Part shown: in pieces, positions 43,150 through 51,745 of the stretch
Layout: every line of letters begins with the position of its first letter
Numbering within the stretch: position 1 is the first letter of the stretch
DNA from: Pseudanabaena sp.
GTDB lineage: Bacteria > Cyanobacteriota > Cyanobacteriia > Pseudanabaenales > Pseudanabaenaceae
Direction: 5' to 3'
DNA: 64,000 bases
Assembly: GCA_003249015.1 (NCBI GenBank)
Contig: QBLS01000006.1
Location: forward strand, 124,001-188,000
Made by a program: the position numbers and the translations under genes
The notes under the pieces: generated by a model
What the model was told of the DNA's origin: nothing
Database searches by the model: none
Seen by the model: the letters and a program-made list of their open reading frames with translations, nothing else

Positions 43150-44121
43150 ATGGTGGAAGTATTGACTAACGAATCCCAGCAACAGAGCAATTCAAGCCAT
43201 GCAATTGTGGCAAATGGCTTGAGCAAGACTTACCGTACTGGCTTTTGGCTAAATCAAAAAATTAGTTCTCTTCAAGATTTTTCCCTGTCGATTCGCAAAG
43301 GGGAAACCTTTGGCGTATTGGGTCCAAATGGGGCAGGTAAAACTACACTGCTAAAAATTTTGCTAGGTATAGTGCAGCCAACGGCGGGGACTGGCGAAAT
43401 TTTAGGATATCCCCTCGGCGATCGCACTGCTAAAAGGTACATTGGCTATCTGCCTGAAAATGCTTACTACTACGACTATTTGACAGGCTGGGAGTTACTA
43501 GATTTTATTGGTTGTCTGTTTGGTGTGGAGGCTTCACTGCGTCGCCAGCGCATTGCAGATTTACTAGATTTAGTGGGGCTGTCGCAGTCGGTAGCTCGCA
43601 AGAAGCAACTGCGCCAATATTCCAAGGGAATGGTGCAAAGAATTGGCGTGGCTCAAGCCCTAATTAATGATCCTGATGTTGTATTTCTCGATGAGCCGAT
43701 GTCGGGGCTTGATCCTGTGGGGCGCTATCAAGTCCGCGAAATTATTTTGATGTTAAAAAATCAGGGTAAAACTGTATTTTTTAACAGTCATATCTTGTCG
43801 GATGTGGAGTTAATTTGCGATCGCATTGGCATCTTGAACAAAGGCGAATTAGTTGCCATGGGGACGCTAAATGAATTATTGGGTACGGAGCAGTCCTATC
43901 AAGTGAGTGGGCATGGTGGCTCCGAAGCTGAGTTAGAACCTTGGTTGCAGCATTTGAGCTTTCAGGGCGACACTTGGCATGGACAGTTAGCCAAGGACTT
44001 ACCCGAATTTTTGACATATATTGCGGGCATTGGTGCAAAAGCGATCGCGATCGAGCTTGCTCGTCAAACTCTCGAAGAGTTCTTCATCGATCAAATCAAA
44101 GCATCGCGTTATAAAGATTAG
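43150..44121 (+). CDS. ABC transporter ATP-binding protein (export-type)
   Basis: A 323-residue nucleotide-binding subunit. Walker A is GPNGAGKTTLLKILLG, the signature is YSKGMVQRIGVAQAL, Walker B is VVFLDEPMSGLDPVGR and the H-loop His is in FFNSHILSDVELI. The DRA/NatA-like C-terminal extension (about 240-323) is typical of multidrug or lipid exporters. No permease gene is adjacent, so the membrane partner must be encoded elsewhere. Confidence 0.9.
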   Translation: MVEVLTNESQQQSNSSHAIVANGLSKTYRTGFWLNQKISSLQDFSLSIRKGETFGVLGPNGAGKTTLLKILLGIVQPTAGTGEILGYPLGDRTAKRYIGYLPENAYYYDYLTGWELLDFIGCLFGVEASLRRQRIADLLDLVGLSQSVARKKQLRQYSKGMVQRIGVAQALINDPDVVFLDEPMSGLDPVGRYQVREIILMLKNQGKTVFFNSHILSDVELICDRIGILNKGELVAMGTLNELLGTEQSYQVSGHGGSEAELEPWLQHLSFQGDTWHGQLAKDLPEFLTYIAGIGAKAIAIELARQTLEEFFIDQIKASRYKD

Positions 44122-44288
44122 AGTAAATGGCGGTGCTCTGTGCCGTCATTTACTTAAGAATTTAATTAGCTGTACAAAACTGTTAAATTTAATTAATAAT
44201 TAGTGTAAGACTGTAGTTAACACTACCTTTACCTACCGTTTTTAAAATTCTTGTCAAAATAAGCACCCACTAAATCACCCTAAACTAT

Positions 44289-44978
44289 ATGTCTAAGAAG
44301 TCCACAGTTATTTCCCCTTCGATCCTGTCTGCTGACTTTAGCCGTCTCGGTGACGACATTCGTGCAGTTGATGCGGCGGGTGCAGATTGGATTCACGTTG
44401 ATGTAATGGACGGTCGTTTTGTGCCAAACATTACGATTGGACCATTAATTGTTTCGGCGATTCGTCCTGTCACCACCAAGATTTTGGATGTGCATTTGAT
44501 GATTGCTGAGCCTGAAAGATATGTTGCGGATTTCGCAAAAGCTGGCGCAGACATCATCACTGTCCATGCCGAGCATACTGCTTGTCCTCACCTACACCGC
44601 AATCTTTGCCAAATCAAAGAATTAGGTAAGTTGGCTGGTGTGTCCCTCAATCCTTCAACTCCCCTCAGTTTTATTGAGTATGTTTTGGACTTGTGCGACT
44701 TGGTATTGATCATGAGTGTTAACCCTGGCTTCGGTGGTCAGAGCTTCATTCCTAATGTGATTCCTAAAATTGCGAAGTTGCGTCAAATGTGTGACGATCG
44801 CGGACTTGATCCTTGGATCGAAGTTGACGGTGGCTTGAAGGTAAATAATACTTGGCAAGTTCTTGAAGCGGGTGCTAATGCGATCGTTGCAGGTTCAGCA
44901 GTGTTTAATGCACCTGACTACGCTGCCGCCATCAGTGGCATTCGCAACAGCAAGCGTCCTGAGTTAGTAACTGCATAA
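44289..44978 (+). CDS. rpe: Ribulose-phosphate 3-epimerase
   Basis: A 229-residue TIM-barrel enzyme that interconverts ribulose-5-phosphate and xylulose-5-phosphate, feeding the Calvin cycle and pentose phosphate pathway. The family motifs [33 protein letters not shown] (metal and catalytic Asp), [13 protein letters not shown] and [15 protein letters not shown] are all intact, and [10 protein letters not shown] provides the second catalytic Asp. A terminator follows. Confidence 0.96.
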   Translation: MSKKSTVISPSILSADFSRLGDDIRAVDAAGADWIHVDVMDGRFVPNITIGPLIVSAIRPVTTKILDVHLMIAEPERYVADFAKAGADIITVHAEHTACPHLHRNLCQIKELGKLAGVSLNPSTPLSFIEYVLDLCDLVLIMSVNPGFGGQSFIPNVIPKIAKLRQMCDDRGLDPWIEVDGGLKVNNTWQVLEAGANAIVAGSAVFNAPDYAAAISGIRNSKRPELVTA

Positions 44979-45001
44979 AAACTTAGCGCTTTGCGCCAAA
45001 T

Positions 45002-45033
45002 AAAAAAAGCGTTGCGAAGCAACGCTTTTTTTT
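45002..45033. terminator. Bidirectional intrinsic terminator between rpe and the TPR gene
   Basis: AAAAAAAGCGTTGC and its complement flank GAA. A-tract and T-tract on both sides fit a bidirectional terminator between converging genes. Confidence 0.85.
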
Positions 45034-45499
45034 AGTTCAACATGGCAGTACATTCAAGAATTAGTTTTTGATTAGTGAGCGAGTGGGGCTGAATCTCCAG
45101 AGCTAGGCGGAAAGTCGCGATCGCTTCTTGGTAATTGCCGATCGCGGCATAACACAAACCTAAGCCGTGAACTGCCCCAAAATGATAGGGATTAAGCGCG
45201 ATCGCCTTCTGACAGTCTTTGATCGAGCGTTTGTAATCCCCCTGCATATAAAACAAAACGGCGCGACGGTTCCAAGCCTCCACAAAATCAGGCTGAGCAT
45301 GAATTAATTGTGTCAACATCAATTCAGCCTGTCGAACATTGCCACTGTCCGCCATCATTTGGCTTTGACGTAAAACTTGTAAACCCTGCATCCCCTTTTG
45401 CATAAACCACATTTCCCATAGCCCTTGAGTAGCGCGATCGCGAATATCCGCATCTTCACTTTTGAGTTCTTGCAACAATACTTCGATGGGTTGGCTCAT
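45032..45499 (-). CDS. TPR-repeat protein
   Basis: A protein of about 155 residues from ATG 45499. Its N-terminal part (LLQELKSEDADIRDRATQGLWEMWF) is a helical region seen in tetratricopeptide proteins of cyanobacteria. The C-terminal two-thirds contain two to three TPR units (AWNRRAVLFYMQGDYKRSIKDCQKAIALNP and GAVHGLGLCYAAIGNYQEAI, given by first residues), so it is likely a protein-interaction adaptor. No partner is predicted. Confidence 0.85.
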   Translation of the reverse strand: MSQPIEVLLQELKSEDADIRDRATQGLWEMWFMQKGMQGLQVLRQSQMMADSGNVRQAELMLTQLIHAQPDFVEAWNRRAVLFYMQGDYKRSIKDCQKAIALNPYHFGAVHGLGLCYAAIGNYQEAIATFRLALEIQPHSLTNQKLILECTAMLN

Positions 45500-45621
45500 T
45501 GCTCTCAACAAATAGGTTTATTTATCGCGCTTTACAGCACTCATTTGTATTCTCAAGTTTGAACTAAAAGTGGGACTTGTGCTAGGTTTTTAACTCAACC
45601 CTAAGAAATATTTTAATCGGT

Positions 45622-45960
45622 ATGTCCATTAGCCAAATTGATGTGCAGGAGCTAGCTGTGAGATTGCAAGGCGATCGCCAAAATCTACAATTGATCGATG
45701 TACGCGAAAGAGATGAAGTAGAAATTGCGGCGATCACAGGTTTTGATATTTTGCCGCTTAGTGAATATGGAGAATGGTCTGCTGAGTTTGCCACCAAGTT
45801 TGATCCGCAAGTTGAAACCCTTGTGCTATGTCATCACGGAATGCGATCGGCGCAAATGTGTCAATGGCTGGTCAATCAGGGTTTTACTAATGTCAAAAAC
45901 ATTAGTGGCGGCATTGATGCCTATGCGTATCTAGTTGAGCCATCAATGGCAAAGTACTAG
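45622..45960 (+). CDS. Rhodanese-like protein
   Basis: A 112-residue single-domain rhodanese. The active-site loop LVLCHHGMRSAQMCQW has the persulfide-forming Cys and the RS pair; the N-terminal LIDVRERDEVEIA motif is also intact. It would carry sulfur in persulfide form, for thiosulfate detoxification or sulfur transfer. The following palindrome is a probable terminator. Confidence 0.9.
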   Translation: MSISQIDVQELAVRLQGDRQNLQLIDVRERDEVEIAAITGFDILPLSEYGEWSAEFATKFDPQVETLVLCHHGMRSAQMCQWLVNQGFTNVKNISGGIDAYAYLVEPSMAKY

Positions 45961-45961
45961 C

Positions 45962-45998
45962 AAGAATAGTGGCGGCGCTTCGCGCCGCAGCCATTCTT
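45962..45998. terminator. Stem-loop at the end of the rhodanese gene
   Basis: AAGAATAGTGGCGGCGC and GCGCCGCAGCCATTCTT pair with two mismatches around TTC, between converging genes. The core belongs to the GTGGCGGCGC repeat type seen in the window. Confidence 0.55.
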
Positions 45999-46183
45999 TA
46001 TTGATGGGTGAAGAAAGGTACTGCAAAAAATACGGCTAGCCCGATCACAGAGACAATACAAGTCGCAATTGTAATCGTGATAAATTTGCGATCGTTAGCG
46101 CCATAAAATTTATTGGGCAAAGAGCTTGCTAATACAAATAGTCCAGTAATTACCAGAATGGCAATAAATAGGGTACGGTTCAT
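45998..46183 (-). CDS. Small two-TM membrane protein
   Basis: A 61-residue protein from ATG 46183 with two hydrophobic segments (about 4-22 and 34-57) separated by the polar segment PNKFYGANDRKF. I do not recognise it. The upstream GTG-type extension (MLLNLG...) is less likely the start. Confidence 0.5.
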   Translation of the reverse strand: MNRTLFIAILVITGLFVLASSLPNKFYGANDRKFITITIATCIVSVIGLAVFFAVPFFTHQ

Positions 46184-46333
46184 AGTTATTGAAATTGAGC
46201 CTAGATTTAGAAGCATAGTGCGCTTGCACCAGATGCTTTGACTTTATTTTCTCGCAGCAGTGCCAAAGGGTGACTAAACCTTACTAAATTGTTAATTATC
46301 GATTTAATTCAGCGCTTCGCGTTGACTTATCCC

Positions 46334-46413
46334 AAATAAAGAAATGGCTACACCATTTCTTTATTTAAAAACCCATCAAGGTGTGTGGTGCAAAGCACCG
46401 CACACCTTGATGG
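46334..46413. repeat. Two palindromes upstream of the TrpE/PabB-like gene
   Basis: AAATAAAGAAATGG pairs with CCATTTCTTTATTT (46334-46366), a family B core. CCATCAAGGTGTGTGGTGC pairs with GCACCGCACACCTTGATGG (46373-46413) with one mismatch. They fill the gap before the start of the enzyme gene. Confidence 0.6.
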
Positions 46414-46437
46414 AGTACTCAAAAAAAGGCTGTGTTT

Positions 46438-47811
46438 ATGTTTGAATGGCTATGGCTTCAGCGATCGCTACCTCCACACATCACAGGAGCCGATCTATGG
46501 GAATCCCTGTATATTCATGAACCAATTACGGTGCTGCTAGAAAGTCCCGTAATTGATTCAAAAATTCCATCAAAGTTAGCGCGGTATTCCATTGCCGCAG
46601 GAAAGCCCCGTCAGGTCTGGACTCCACCTGTTGGTGAAATCTTGCCATGTCTAGAAAATTTGCGATCGCGGATGCAATCCAATCAAGGCGCTAATAATTT
46701 ACCCGAGCACTTACCCTTCACAGGCGGATATTTAGGCTGGCTAGGCTATGACCTTGCTTGGGAAATTGAGCGCTTACCCTACACCAAGCCTGACAACTTA
46801 CCTTTCCCTGTTGCCTTTTGGTATGAGCCATCCAGCTTTGCCGTCATCGATCATCAGACCCAAACAGTTTGGCTCGCCGCCAGCGATCGCCAAGAATTAA
46901 CAGAATTAAGCGATCGCCTTAACAATTTGGTAGACAAGGGGCTTAAGCCCTTTGTTAGTCCCAGTGAAAATCGTCAAGAGGCTAGTCCCACCTATTCACC
47001 GCAGCAACAGGGCTATGAATCAATGGTGAATCGAGCTAAGCAGCATATTTATGATGGCGATATTTTTCAAGCAAATCTATCACTGCGCTATGGCTATCCT
47101 TGGAAATCCGACGGCTGGCAACTCTATCGCCATTTACAAAATATCAATCCATCCCCCTTTGCGAGCTACTGGCGCACAGAGTGGGGCGAAGTAATTAGCG
47201 TCTCACCAGAGCGTCTCGTCAGTCTGCACGATCGCCATGCCGAGACGCGCCCGATCGCAGGCACAAGACCGCGCGGCAAGACCGAACAACAAGATCAAGA
47301 ATTTGAGCAGGAATTACTCGCCTGTACTAAGGAGCAAGCAGAACACATCATGCTAGTTGACCTTGAGCGCAATGATCTCGGTCGCGTCTGTGAATGGGGA
47401 ACTGTCAAGGTTGATGAACTGCTGACCATTGAACGTTACAGCCATGTGATGCACCTAGTTAGTAATGTCGTTGGTACGTTACGCCGCGATCGCTCTCTAG
47501 TTGACCTAATTCGCGCTACTTTCCCTGGAGGCACAATTACAGGCTGTCCCAAAGTACGCTGTATGGAAATTGTAGAAGGGCTAGAGCCACAGCGCCGCAG
47601 CCTGTTTTACGGTTCTTGCGGTTACATTGACCAACGCGGTCACATGGATCTAAATATTTTGATACGAACGCTCTTAAAAACTAATGATCACATCTGGGGA
47701 CAAGTCGGCGCGGGGATTGTTGCTGATAGTGTTGGCGATCGCGAGTGGCGGGAGTCCTTACAAAAAGCACAAGCGCAATTAGCAGCCATGGGTTTACTGA
47801 GCAATAAGTGA
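46438..47811 (+). CDS. Chorismate-binding enzyme of the TrpE/PabB family
   Basis: A 457-residue component I enzyme that converts chorismate, with glutamine amidotransferase-derived ammonia, to anthranilate or aminodeoxychorismate. The catalytic segment contains PIAGTRPRG, a motif with Ala where aminodeoxychorismate synthases usually have Lys (PIKGT) and anthranilate synthases have Ala. Other motifs present are VDLERNDLGRVC and the C-terminal GQVGAGIVADS. ATG 46438 is chosen over the GTG at 46432. This class is annotated both as TrpE-like and PabB-like in cyanobacteria; the Ala favours anthranilate-type chemistry. No amidotransferase gene is adjacent. Confidence 0.85.
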   Translation: MFEWLWLQRSLPPHITGADLWESLYIHEPITVLLESPVIDSKIPSKLARYSIAAGKPRQVWTPPVGEILPCLENLRSRMQSNQGANNLPEHLPFTGGYLGWLGYDLAWEIERLPYTKPDNLPFPVAFWYEPSSFAVIDHQTQTVWLAASDRQELTELSDRLNNLVDKGLKPFVSPSENRQEASPTYSPQQQGYESMVNRAKQHIYDGDIFQANLSLRYGYPWKSDGWQLYRHLQNINPSPFASYWRTEWGEVISVSPERLVSLHDRHAETRPIAGTRPRGKTEQQDQEFEQELLACTKEQAEHIMLVDLERNDLGRVCEWGTVKVDELLTIERYSHVMHLVSNVVGTLRRDRSLVDLIRATFPGGTITGCPKVRCMEIVEGLEPQRRSLFYGSCGYIDQRGHMDLNILIRTLLKTNDHIWGQVGAGIVADSVGDREWRESLQKAQAQLAAMGLLSNK

Positions 47812-47843
47812 GTGGCGGCGCTTCGCGCCGCCACTCACTTATT
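47803..47843. terminator. Palindrome overlapping the TrpE/PabB-like stop
   Basis: AATAAGTGAGTGGCGGCGC and its exact complement flank TTC. This 19-bp perfect stem includes the stop codon. It is probably a terminator and a repeat-type core. Confidence 0.65.
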
Positions 47844-47938
47844 TGGTTTGCTGCAAGTATGAGAGATAATAAATAAAATTGGTTATGAGCCTAGCCGTAA
47901 TCTTAATGAATCAAATATAAAAATATAACTAAATACCT

Positions 47939-48319
47939 GTGAACTACTACTTTCCTGCTGACCCTCCCTATTTTCTATTTGCCGCTTCATTGATCGCGGG
48001 ATTAGCCTGTGGACATTCCTTTGAAGTCACCCTCCGCAATCTCGTTAATATTTGGGCAAATGGTAAATCTACACGTACCATGCTAGAACTCAAAAGTGCC
48101 AGCATCAAAGTTCCCTATCTTGGCATGACTATCAGCATCGCCATGTTCATGTCTACGGGCTTAGAGATATTTGGCTTACCGACTACCTTTGGCTATGCCG
48201 TGGCAATTCCTGTCACGCTTGCGATCGCTGGTTTGATTTGGCGACAACTAGGACAGATGTTGATTGAGCTAGAAAGAGGCGGTTCTTCAGCCCTAGATCT
48301 CGACTCTTTTGAAGGTTAA
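47939..48319 (+). CDS. Cyanobacterial membrane protein of unknown function
   Basis: A 126-residue protein with about three hydrophobic segments (near 9-25, 58-77 and 82-100) and a C-terminal acidic tail. It starts at a GTG. The PPYFLFAASLIAGLACGHSFEVTL opening is not one I can assign. It reads alone. Confidence 0.6.
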   Translation: MNYYFPADPPYFLFAASLIAGLACGHSFEVTLRNLVNIWANGKSTRTMLELKSASIKVPYLGMTISIAMFMSTGLEIFGLPTTFGYAVAIPVTLAIAGLIWRQLGQMLIELERGGSSALDLDSFEG

Positions 48320-48325
48320 TGGTTA

Positions 48326-48360
48326 ATAATTGATGCGAGGCATCGCCACGCATCAATTAT
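48326..48360 (+). terminator. Stem-loop after the membrane protein gene
   Basis: ATAATTGATGCG and CGCATCAATTAT form a perfect 12-bp stem around AGGCATCGCCA, 7 nt after the stop codon. Confidence 0.6.
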
Positions 48361-48451
48361 CCTGATAAAAAATACGCCTTTTACTTGTAGAAGTCTCAAA
48401 AATATTGCTAGTAAAATGGATGTCAGACTTTTGCCTAGACAAGATTAATTA

Positions 48452-48835
48452 ATGGAAGCTAATGAATTTTTACAGAAATATCGATCAGGTCAAAAAACAT
48501 TTGCCAATGTGAGTCTTGTTGGTATTGACTTACAGTCCTTTGATTTACATAAGATCGATCTAAGTCATGCCTCAATGAGCAAAGCTAACTTTGCTAGTGC
48601 CAAGTTATGCCGCTCTAATCTAACAGGAGCCGATCTCAGCTATGCCAATCTTAATGGCGCTGACCTGCATCGTGCTAATTTACGCCATGCCAATCTCAAA
48701 GGGGCGGATCTACGCAAAGCTGACCTACGCGGTGCTGACCTGCGCGGCGCAAATCTAAGTTGGGCAAATTTGCAAGAAACCATGTTTGAAGGCGCTCAGA
48801 TGTCAAACGTTAATCTTGATAACGCCAAGGTTTAA
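48452..48835 (+). CDS. Pentapeptide-repeat protein
   Basis: A 127-residue right-handed beta-helix protein. From about residue 25 the A(D/N)LXX pattern repeats about fifteen times (for example ANLNG ADLHR ANLRH ANLKG). Some such proteins mimic DNA and inhibit gyrase, but many cyanobacterial members have unknown functions; no specific activity can be assigned here. Confidence 0.92.
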   Translation: MEANEFLQKYRSGQKTFANVSLVGIDLQSFDLHKIDLSHASMSKANFASAKLCRSNLTGADLSYANLNGADLHRANLRHANLKGADLRKADLRGADLRGANLSWANLQETMFEGAQMSNVNLDNAKV

Positions 48836-48837
48836 CC

Positions 48838-48878
48838 AAAAGAATAAAAGCGTTGCTTCGCAACGCTTTTATTCTTTT
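48838..48878 (+). terminator. Intrinsic terminator of the pentapeptide gene
   Basis: A 19-bp palindrome, AAAAGAATAAAAGCGTTGC and its complement around TTC, starts 2 nt after the stop codon. Confidence 0.8.
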
Positions 48879-48895
48879 ACAGCATAGCTGTCGCC

Positions 48896-48936
48896 AAAAT
48901 ATGAGTGGCGGCACATCGCGCCGCCACTCATATTTT
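48896..48936 (-). terminator. Stem-loop downstream of the PmbA/TldE gene
   Basis: AAAATATGAGTGGCGGC and its complement flank ACATCGC, 6 nt from the end of the minus-strand gene. It is of the GAGTGGCGGC repeat type. Confidence 0.65.
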
Positions 48937-48941
48937 GGGTT

Positions 48942-50303
48942 TTAGCCTTCGCCAGTAATTGATAAGTCGCTAACCCACACATGGGGAGCCACCCCTGACG
49001 GTGTAATCTTCACTTCTGGCTCCACATAGACGATCGCCTTCAGCAGTTCCAAAATATCCCCCGCCACGGTCGCCGACTCCACACTAATGTGATCGCCTTT
49101 ATTGACTAACCACCCATCAAAGGGCAACGAGAACGATCCCTGTGAAGCTTGTACGCCTGCGTGTAAGGCTTGCAGATCATCGATTAAGATCACATTCTCA
49201 GCATCTTTTAAACTATAGGACTTCTCATTAGCTTCTACAGCATTGCTGCGTTCAATATGGAAAAAGTTAGGACTGACCGAAACCTTAGCACCGATACTAG
49301 CATTGCCCGTGGGCTTGGCATTCATTCGTTTTGCAGTAACAGAACTATGTAAAAAATTAGTCAAAACTCCATTCGTAATCAATGGAGTGCGACGAGTGGG
49401 AGTTCCTTCTCCGTCAAAGTCGGAAGCGCTAATATTACCAACATGAAGTTCATCATCACTGATGTTGAGTAAAGGTGAGGCAATGATTGTGCCGATGGAT
49501 TCGGGTGTGGAAAGGCTATTTTTATCAAGAATACTCTGAGCATTAAATATGCTTGAAAAGGCACTAATTAAGCTTAAAAATGCTTCTGGAGAAAATACCA
49601 CCAAATACTTACCAGATTTGATTTTGTCATAGTTTAAATGACTGATCGTTTTTTCGGCAGTTTCCGCCACACAGCCTTGCACATCTAGTTCCGCGAAACT
49701 GCGACTGACGCGATAGGCTCCACCACTACGAGGTTTGCGATCTTTTTCTTCAGTTTTAGTATAGAGATAAATGGAGCTGTAGGCATTGCGTTCTTGACGC
49801 ATTGCTCCCTCACTATTGAGGTAAAAGCGACTGACATCGCGCTGTGATAAGCCGTTGTAAGGAACACCCGCGATCGCTTCATGCTTAGACAATAAATCTT
49901 TTTCTGCTTCGAGTAGGGTTCCCACCAGTTTCTCAATGGCGGTCTGGGACTCAACTTGAGTTTCGCGGCTAGGAATAGGTGCGATCGCTTCGGGACTGAA
50001 ATCAGGAATATTTTCTTTAGCACCAAAAAAACTGGCTTCATGGGCGCTTTGTAAGGCGAGTTCTAGACCAAGGCGATCGATGTTGGTCGTAGAGGTAACG
50101 CCGACAGAGCCGTGGTCATTCCAGACGCGCACAATGATGCTGGCGCGATTGGATGCTGACACTTGCTTGGGTGCTCCACTATCGACTTCAGCACTAGTTT
50201 CATCAACGATCGCCCCATAAATGTCGAACTTTTTGATTTCTAACTTGTTTGCGGTCTCTTTAGCTTCGGAGACTAGTTTCTCGACACTGAGTGCTGATGA
50301 CAT
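48942..50303 (-). CDS. pmbA: TldE/PmbA-family protein
   Basis: A 453-residue member of the TldD/TldE (PmbA) family, whose heterodimer is a zinc-dependent peptidase that processes microcins, matures peptides and degrades unfolded proteins. This copy lacks the HExxxH motif of TldD. It has the PmbA-type segment EGTPTRRTPLITNGVLTNFLHS and RMNAKPTGNA near the C-terminus, so it is the TldE-like, non-metal partner. No tldD gene is adjacent. Confidence 0.88.
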   Translation of the reverse strand: MSSALSVEKLVSEAKETANKLEIKKFDIYGAIVDETSAEVDSGAPKQVSASNRASIIVRVWNDHGSVGVTSTTNIDRLGLELALQSAHEASFFGAKENIPDFSPEAIAPIPSRETQVESQTAIEKLVGTLLEAEKDLLSKHEAIAGVPYNGLSQRDVSRFYLNSEGAMRQERNAYSSIYLYTKTEEKDRKPRSGGAYRVSRSFAELDVQGCVAETAEKTISHLNYDKIKSGKYLVVFSPEAFLSLISAFSSIFNAQSILDKNSLSTPESIGTIIASPLLNISDDELHVGNISASDFDGEGTPTRRTPLITNGVLTNFLHSSVTAKRMNAKPTGNASIGAKVSVSPNFFHIERSNAVEANEKSYSLKDAENVILIDDLQALHAGVQASQGSFSLPFDGWLVNKGDHISVESATVAGDILELLKAIVYVEPEVKITPSGVAPHVWVSDLSITGEG

Positions 50304-50479
50304 AGAAAATTTGTGAATTTTTATTGTTAATTACCCATCATACTCCCTATCTATTCAAGAATTAATAGGGTAGCGGTTTTCACCGCAATTCTCACTATAA
50401 AAACTGGTTTTTTAAAAGCCTGTTTTGAGATTGTCAGCGCCAAAGGTGCAGCACAAACGTTTGAATAATAACTAACAAA

Positions 50480-51142
50480 ATGGGACAGCTAGCGCGATCG
50501 CTTTTATCGATAATTCTCAAATCTGACCCATACGCAGACTTTCCCTATCAAGACTATCCCCAAGACTTGCAAGGATGGGGAAGTAATGATCAGATATTTG
50601 CGCAAATTTTGGAAGCGATCGCCCCCACAATTGTGATTGAAGTGGGAACTTGGAAAGGCTATTCAGCATTTCATATGTCAGAAATACTAAAAAAACAGGG
50701 GAAAGATTTTGTCATTATTTGCGTTGATACATGGCTAGGAGGGATCGAGCATATTGATGACTCGATGGAGATCAACCTTAATCAATGTCGCAAATACGGC
50801 TACCCGCAGCTTTATTTTCAATTTTTAGCCAACATGATGCATCTGGGCTGCCATGAATCGATTGTTCCATTTCCCAATACCAGTGCGATCGCGGCGCGAT
50901 TTTTGTTTAAACAAAAGATTAAAGCAGATGTAATCTACATTGATGCTAGCCATGAAGAAGAAGATATTTACGCTGACCTACGCAATTACTGGAAGATCTT
51001 GCGATCGGGGGGAGTCATGTTTGGTGATGATTGGAATGCCGATGCTCTAGGCTATAGCGTCATCTGTGCCGTTAATCGCTTTGTTAAAGAGAAAGAACTA
51101 AACTTACAAGTACAGGGTAATAAATGGGTGATTCAGAAATAA
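50480..51142 (+). CDS. Class I SAM-dependent methyltransferase
   Basis: A 220-residue methyltransferase of the Methyltransf_24 type. Motif I is VIEVGTWKGYSAFHM, followed by IICVDTWLGG and a post-motif KADVIYIDASHEEEDI, then RSGGVMFGDDW. The substrate is unknown. Its last 69 nt (51074-51142) are duplicated with four substitutions at 57894-57962, on the far side of the giant gene. Both copies are on the plus strand. Confidence 0.88.
   Translation: MGQLARSLLSIILKSDPYADFPYQDYPQDLQGWGSNDQIFAQILEAIAPTIVIEVGTWKGYSAFHMSEILKKQGKDFVIICVDTWLGGIEHIDDSMEINLNQCRKYGYPQLYFQFLANMMHLGCHESIVPFPNTSAIAARFLFKQKIKADVIYIDASHEEEDIYADLRNYWKILRSGGVMFGDDWNADALGYSVICAVNRFVKEKELNLQVQGNKWVIQK
51074..51142 (+). repeat. Direct repeat, left copy: methyltransferase 3' end
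   Basis: The last 69 nt of the methyltransferase gene, from AATCGCTTTGTTAAAGAG to the TAA. It is 65/69 identical to 57894-57962. Confidence 0.85.
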
Positions 51143-51349
51143 GCATTAATAACCTCTGGGATTAAAACTTTAGTGGCGATCGCCCCCTTTGTCCCACAAA
51201 CCAATGATAGTCACTTCATTTCCACAAACTAACGATCGCCACATCACACCATCAAAAAGAGATCGCTCCCTCCCTCATTTCACAAACCTACAATCGCCAT
51301 TTAGTTGTTTACCAGTTCAATAAATTTATCGAAATTTACGGCAATTTAC

Positions 51350-51556
51350 TCATACAGCAAGCATTACAGTTTCAACTCGGTCTTCGGGAATAATACGACC
51401 TTCTTCTTTAAGAACTTTAATATATAGTTCAATTGCTTCTTGAATATTGGCGATCTCAACTTCTTTGGTTTCTCCTTGACTGATGCAGGGAGGTAAGCTG
51501 GGACATTGAGCAACCCAATAACCATCTTCATCAGGATAGATAATTACCTGTCTCAT
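51350..51556 (-). CDS. HicB-like protein (orphan)
   Basis: A 68-residue protein with the partial-RNase-H fold of HicB: VIIYPDEDGYWVAQCPSLPPCISQGETKEVEIANIQEAIELYI (opening VIIYPDEDGYWVAQCPSLP). The C-terminal short tail has no helix-turn-helix. No HicA toxin is adjacent, so it is an orphan or a short-form regulator. It lies inside the duplicated-end interval. Confidence 0.8.
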   Translation of the reverse strand: MRQVIIYPDEDGYWVAQCPSLPPCISQGETKEVEIANIQEAIELYIKVLKEEGRIIPEDRVETVMLAV

Positions 51557-51745
51557 AACTTAGCTTATATAAGTTTATATTTTCGTATCTTATCATTTTA
51601 CTCTGCATTCATAGTAAAAGCGATCGCACTCTCATTCCATAAAAATGATCGCCATCTTAATAAGACAGCGATCACACTAAACATTCAAATTTTCATTAAA
51701 GTCAAGTATACGATTCCTGTAAACATCTGTGGTGGATCTATGGCA

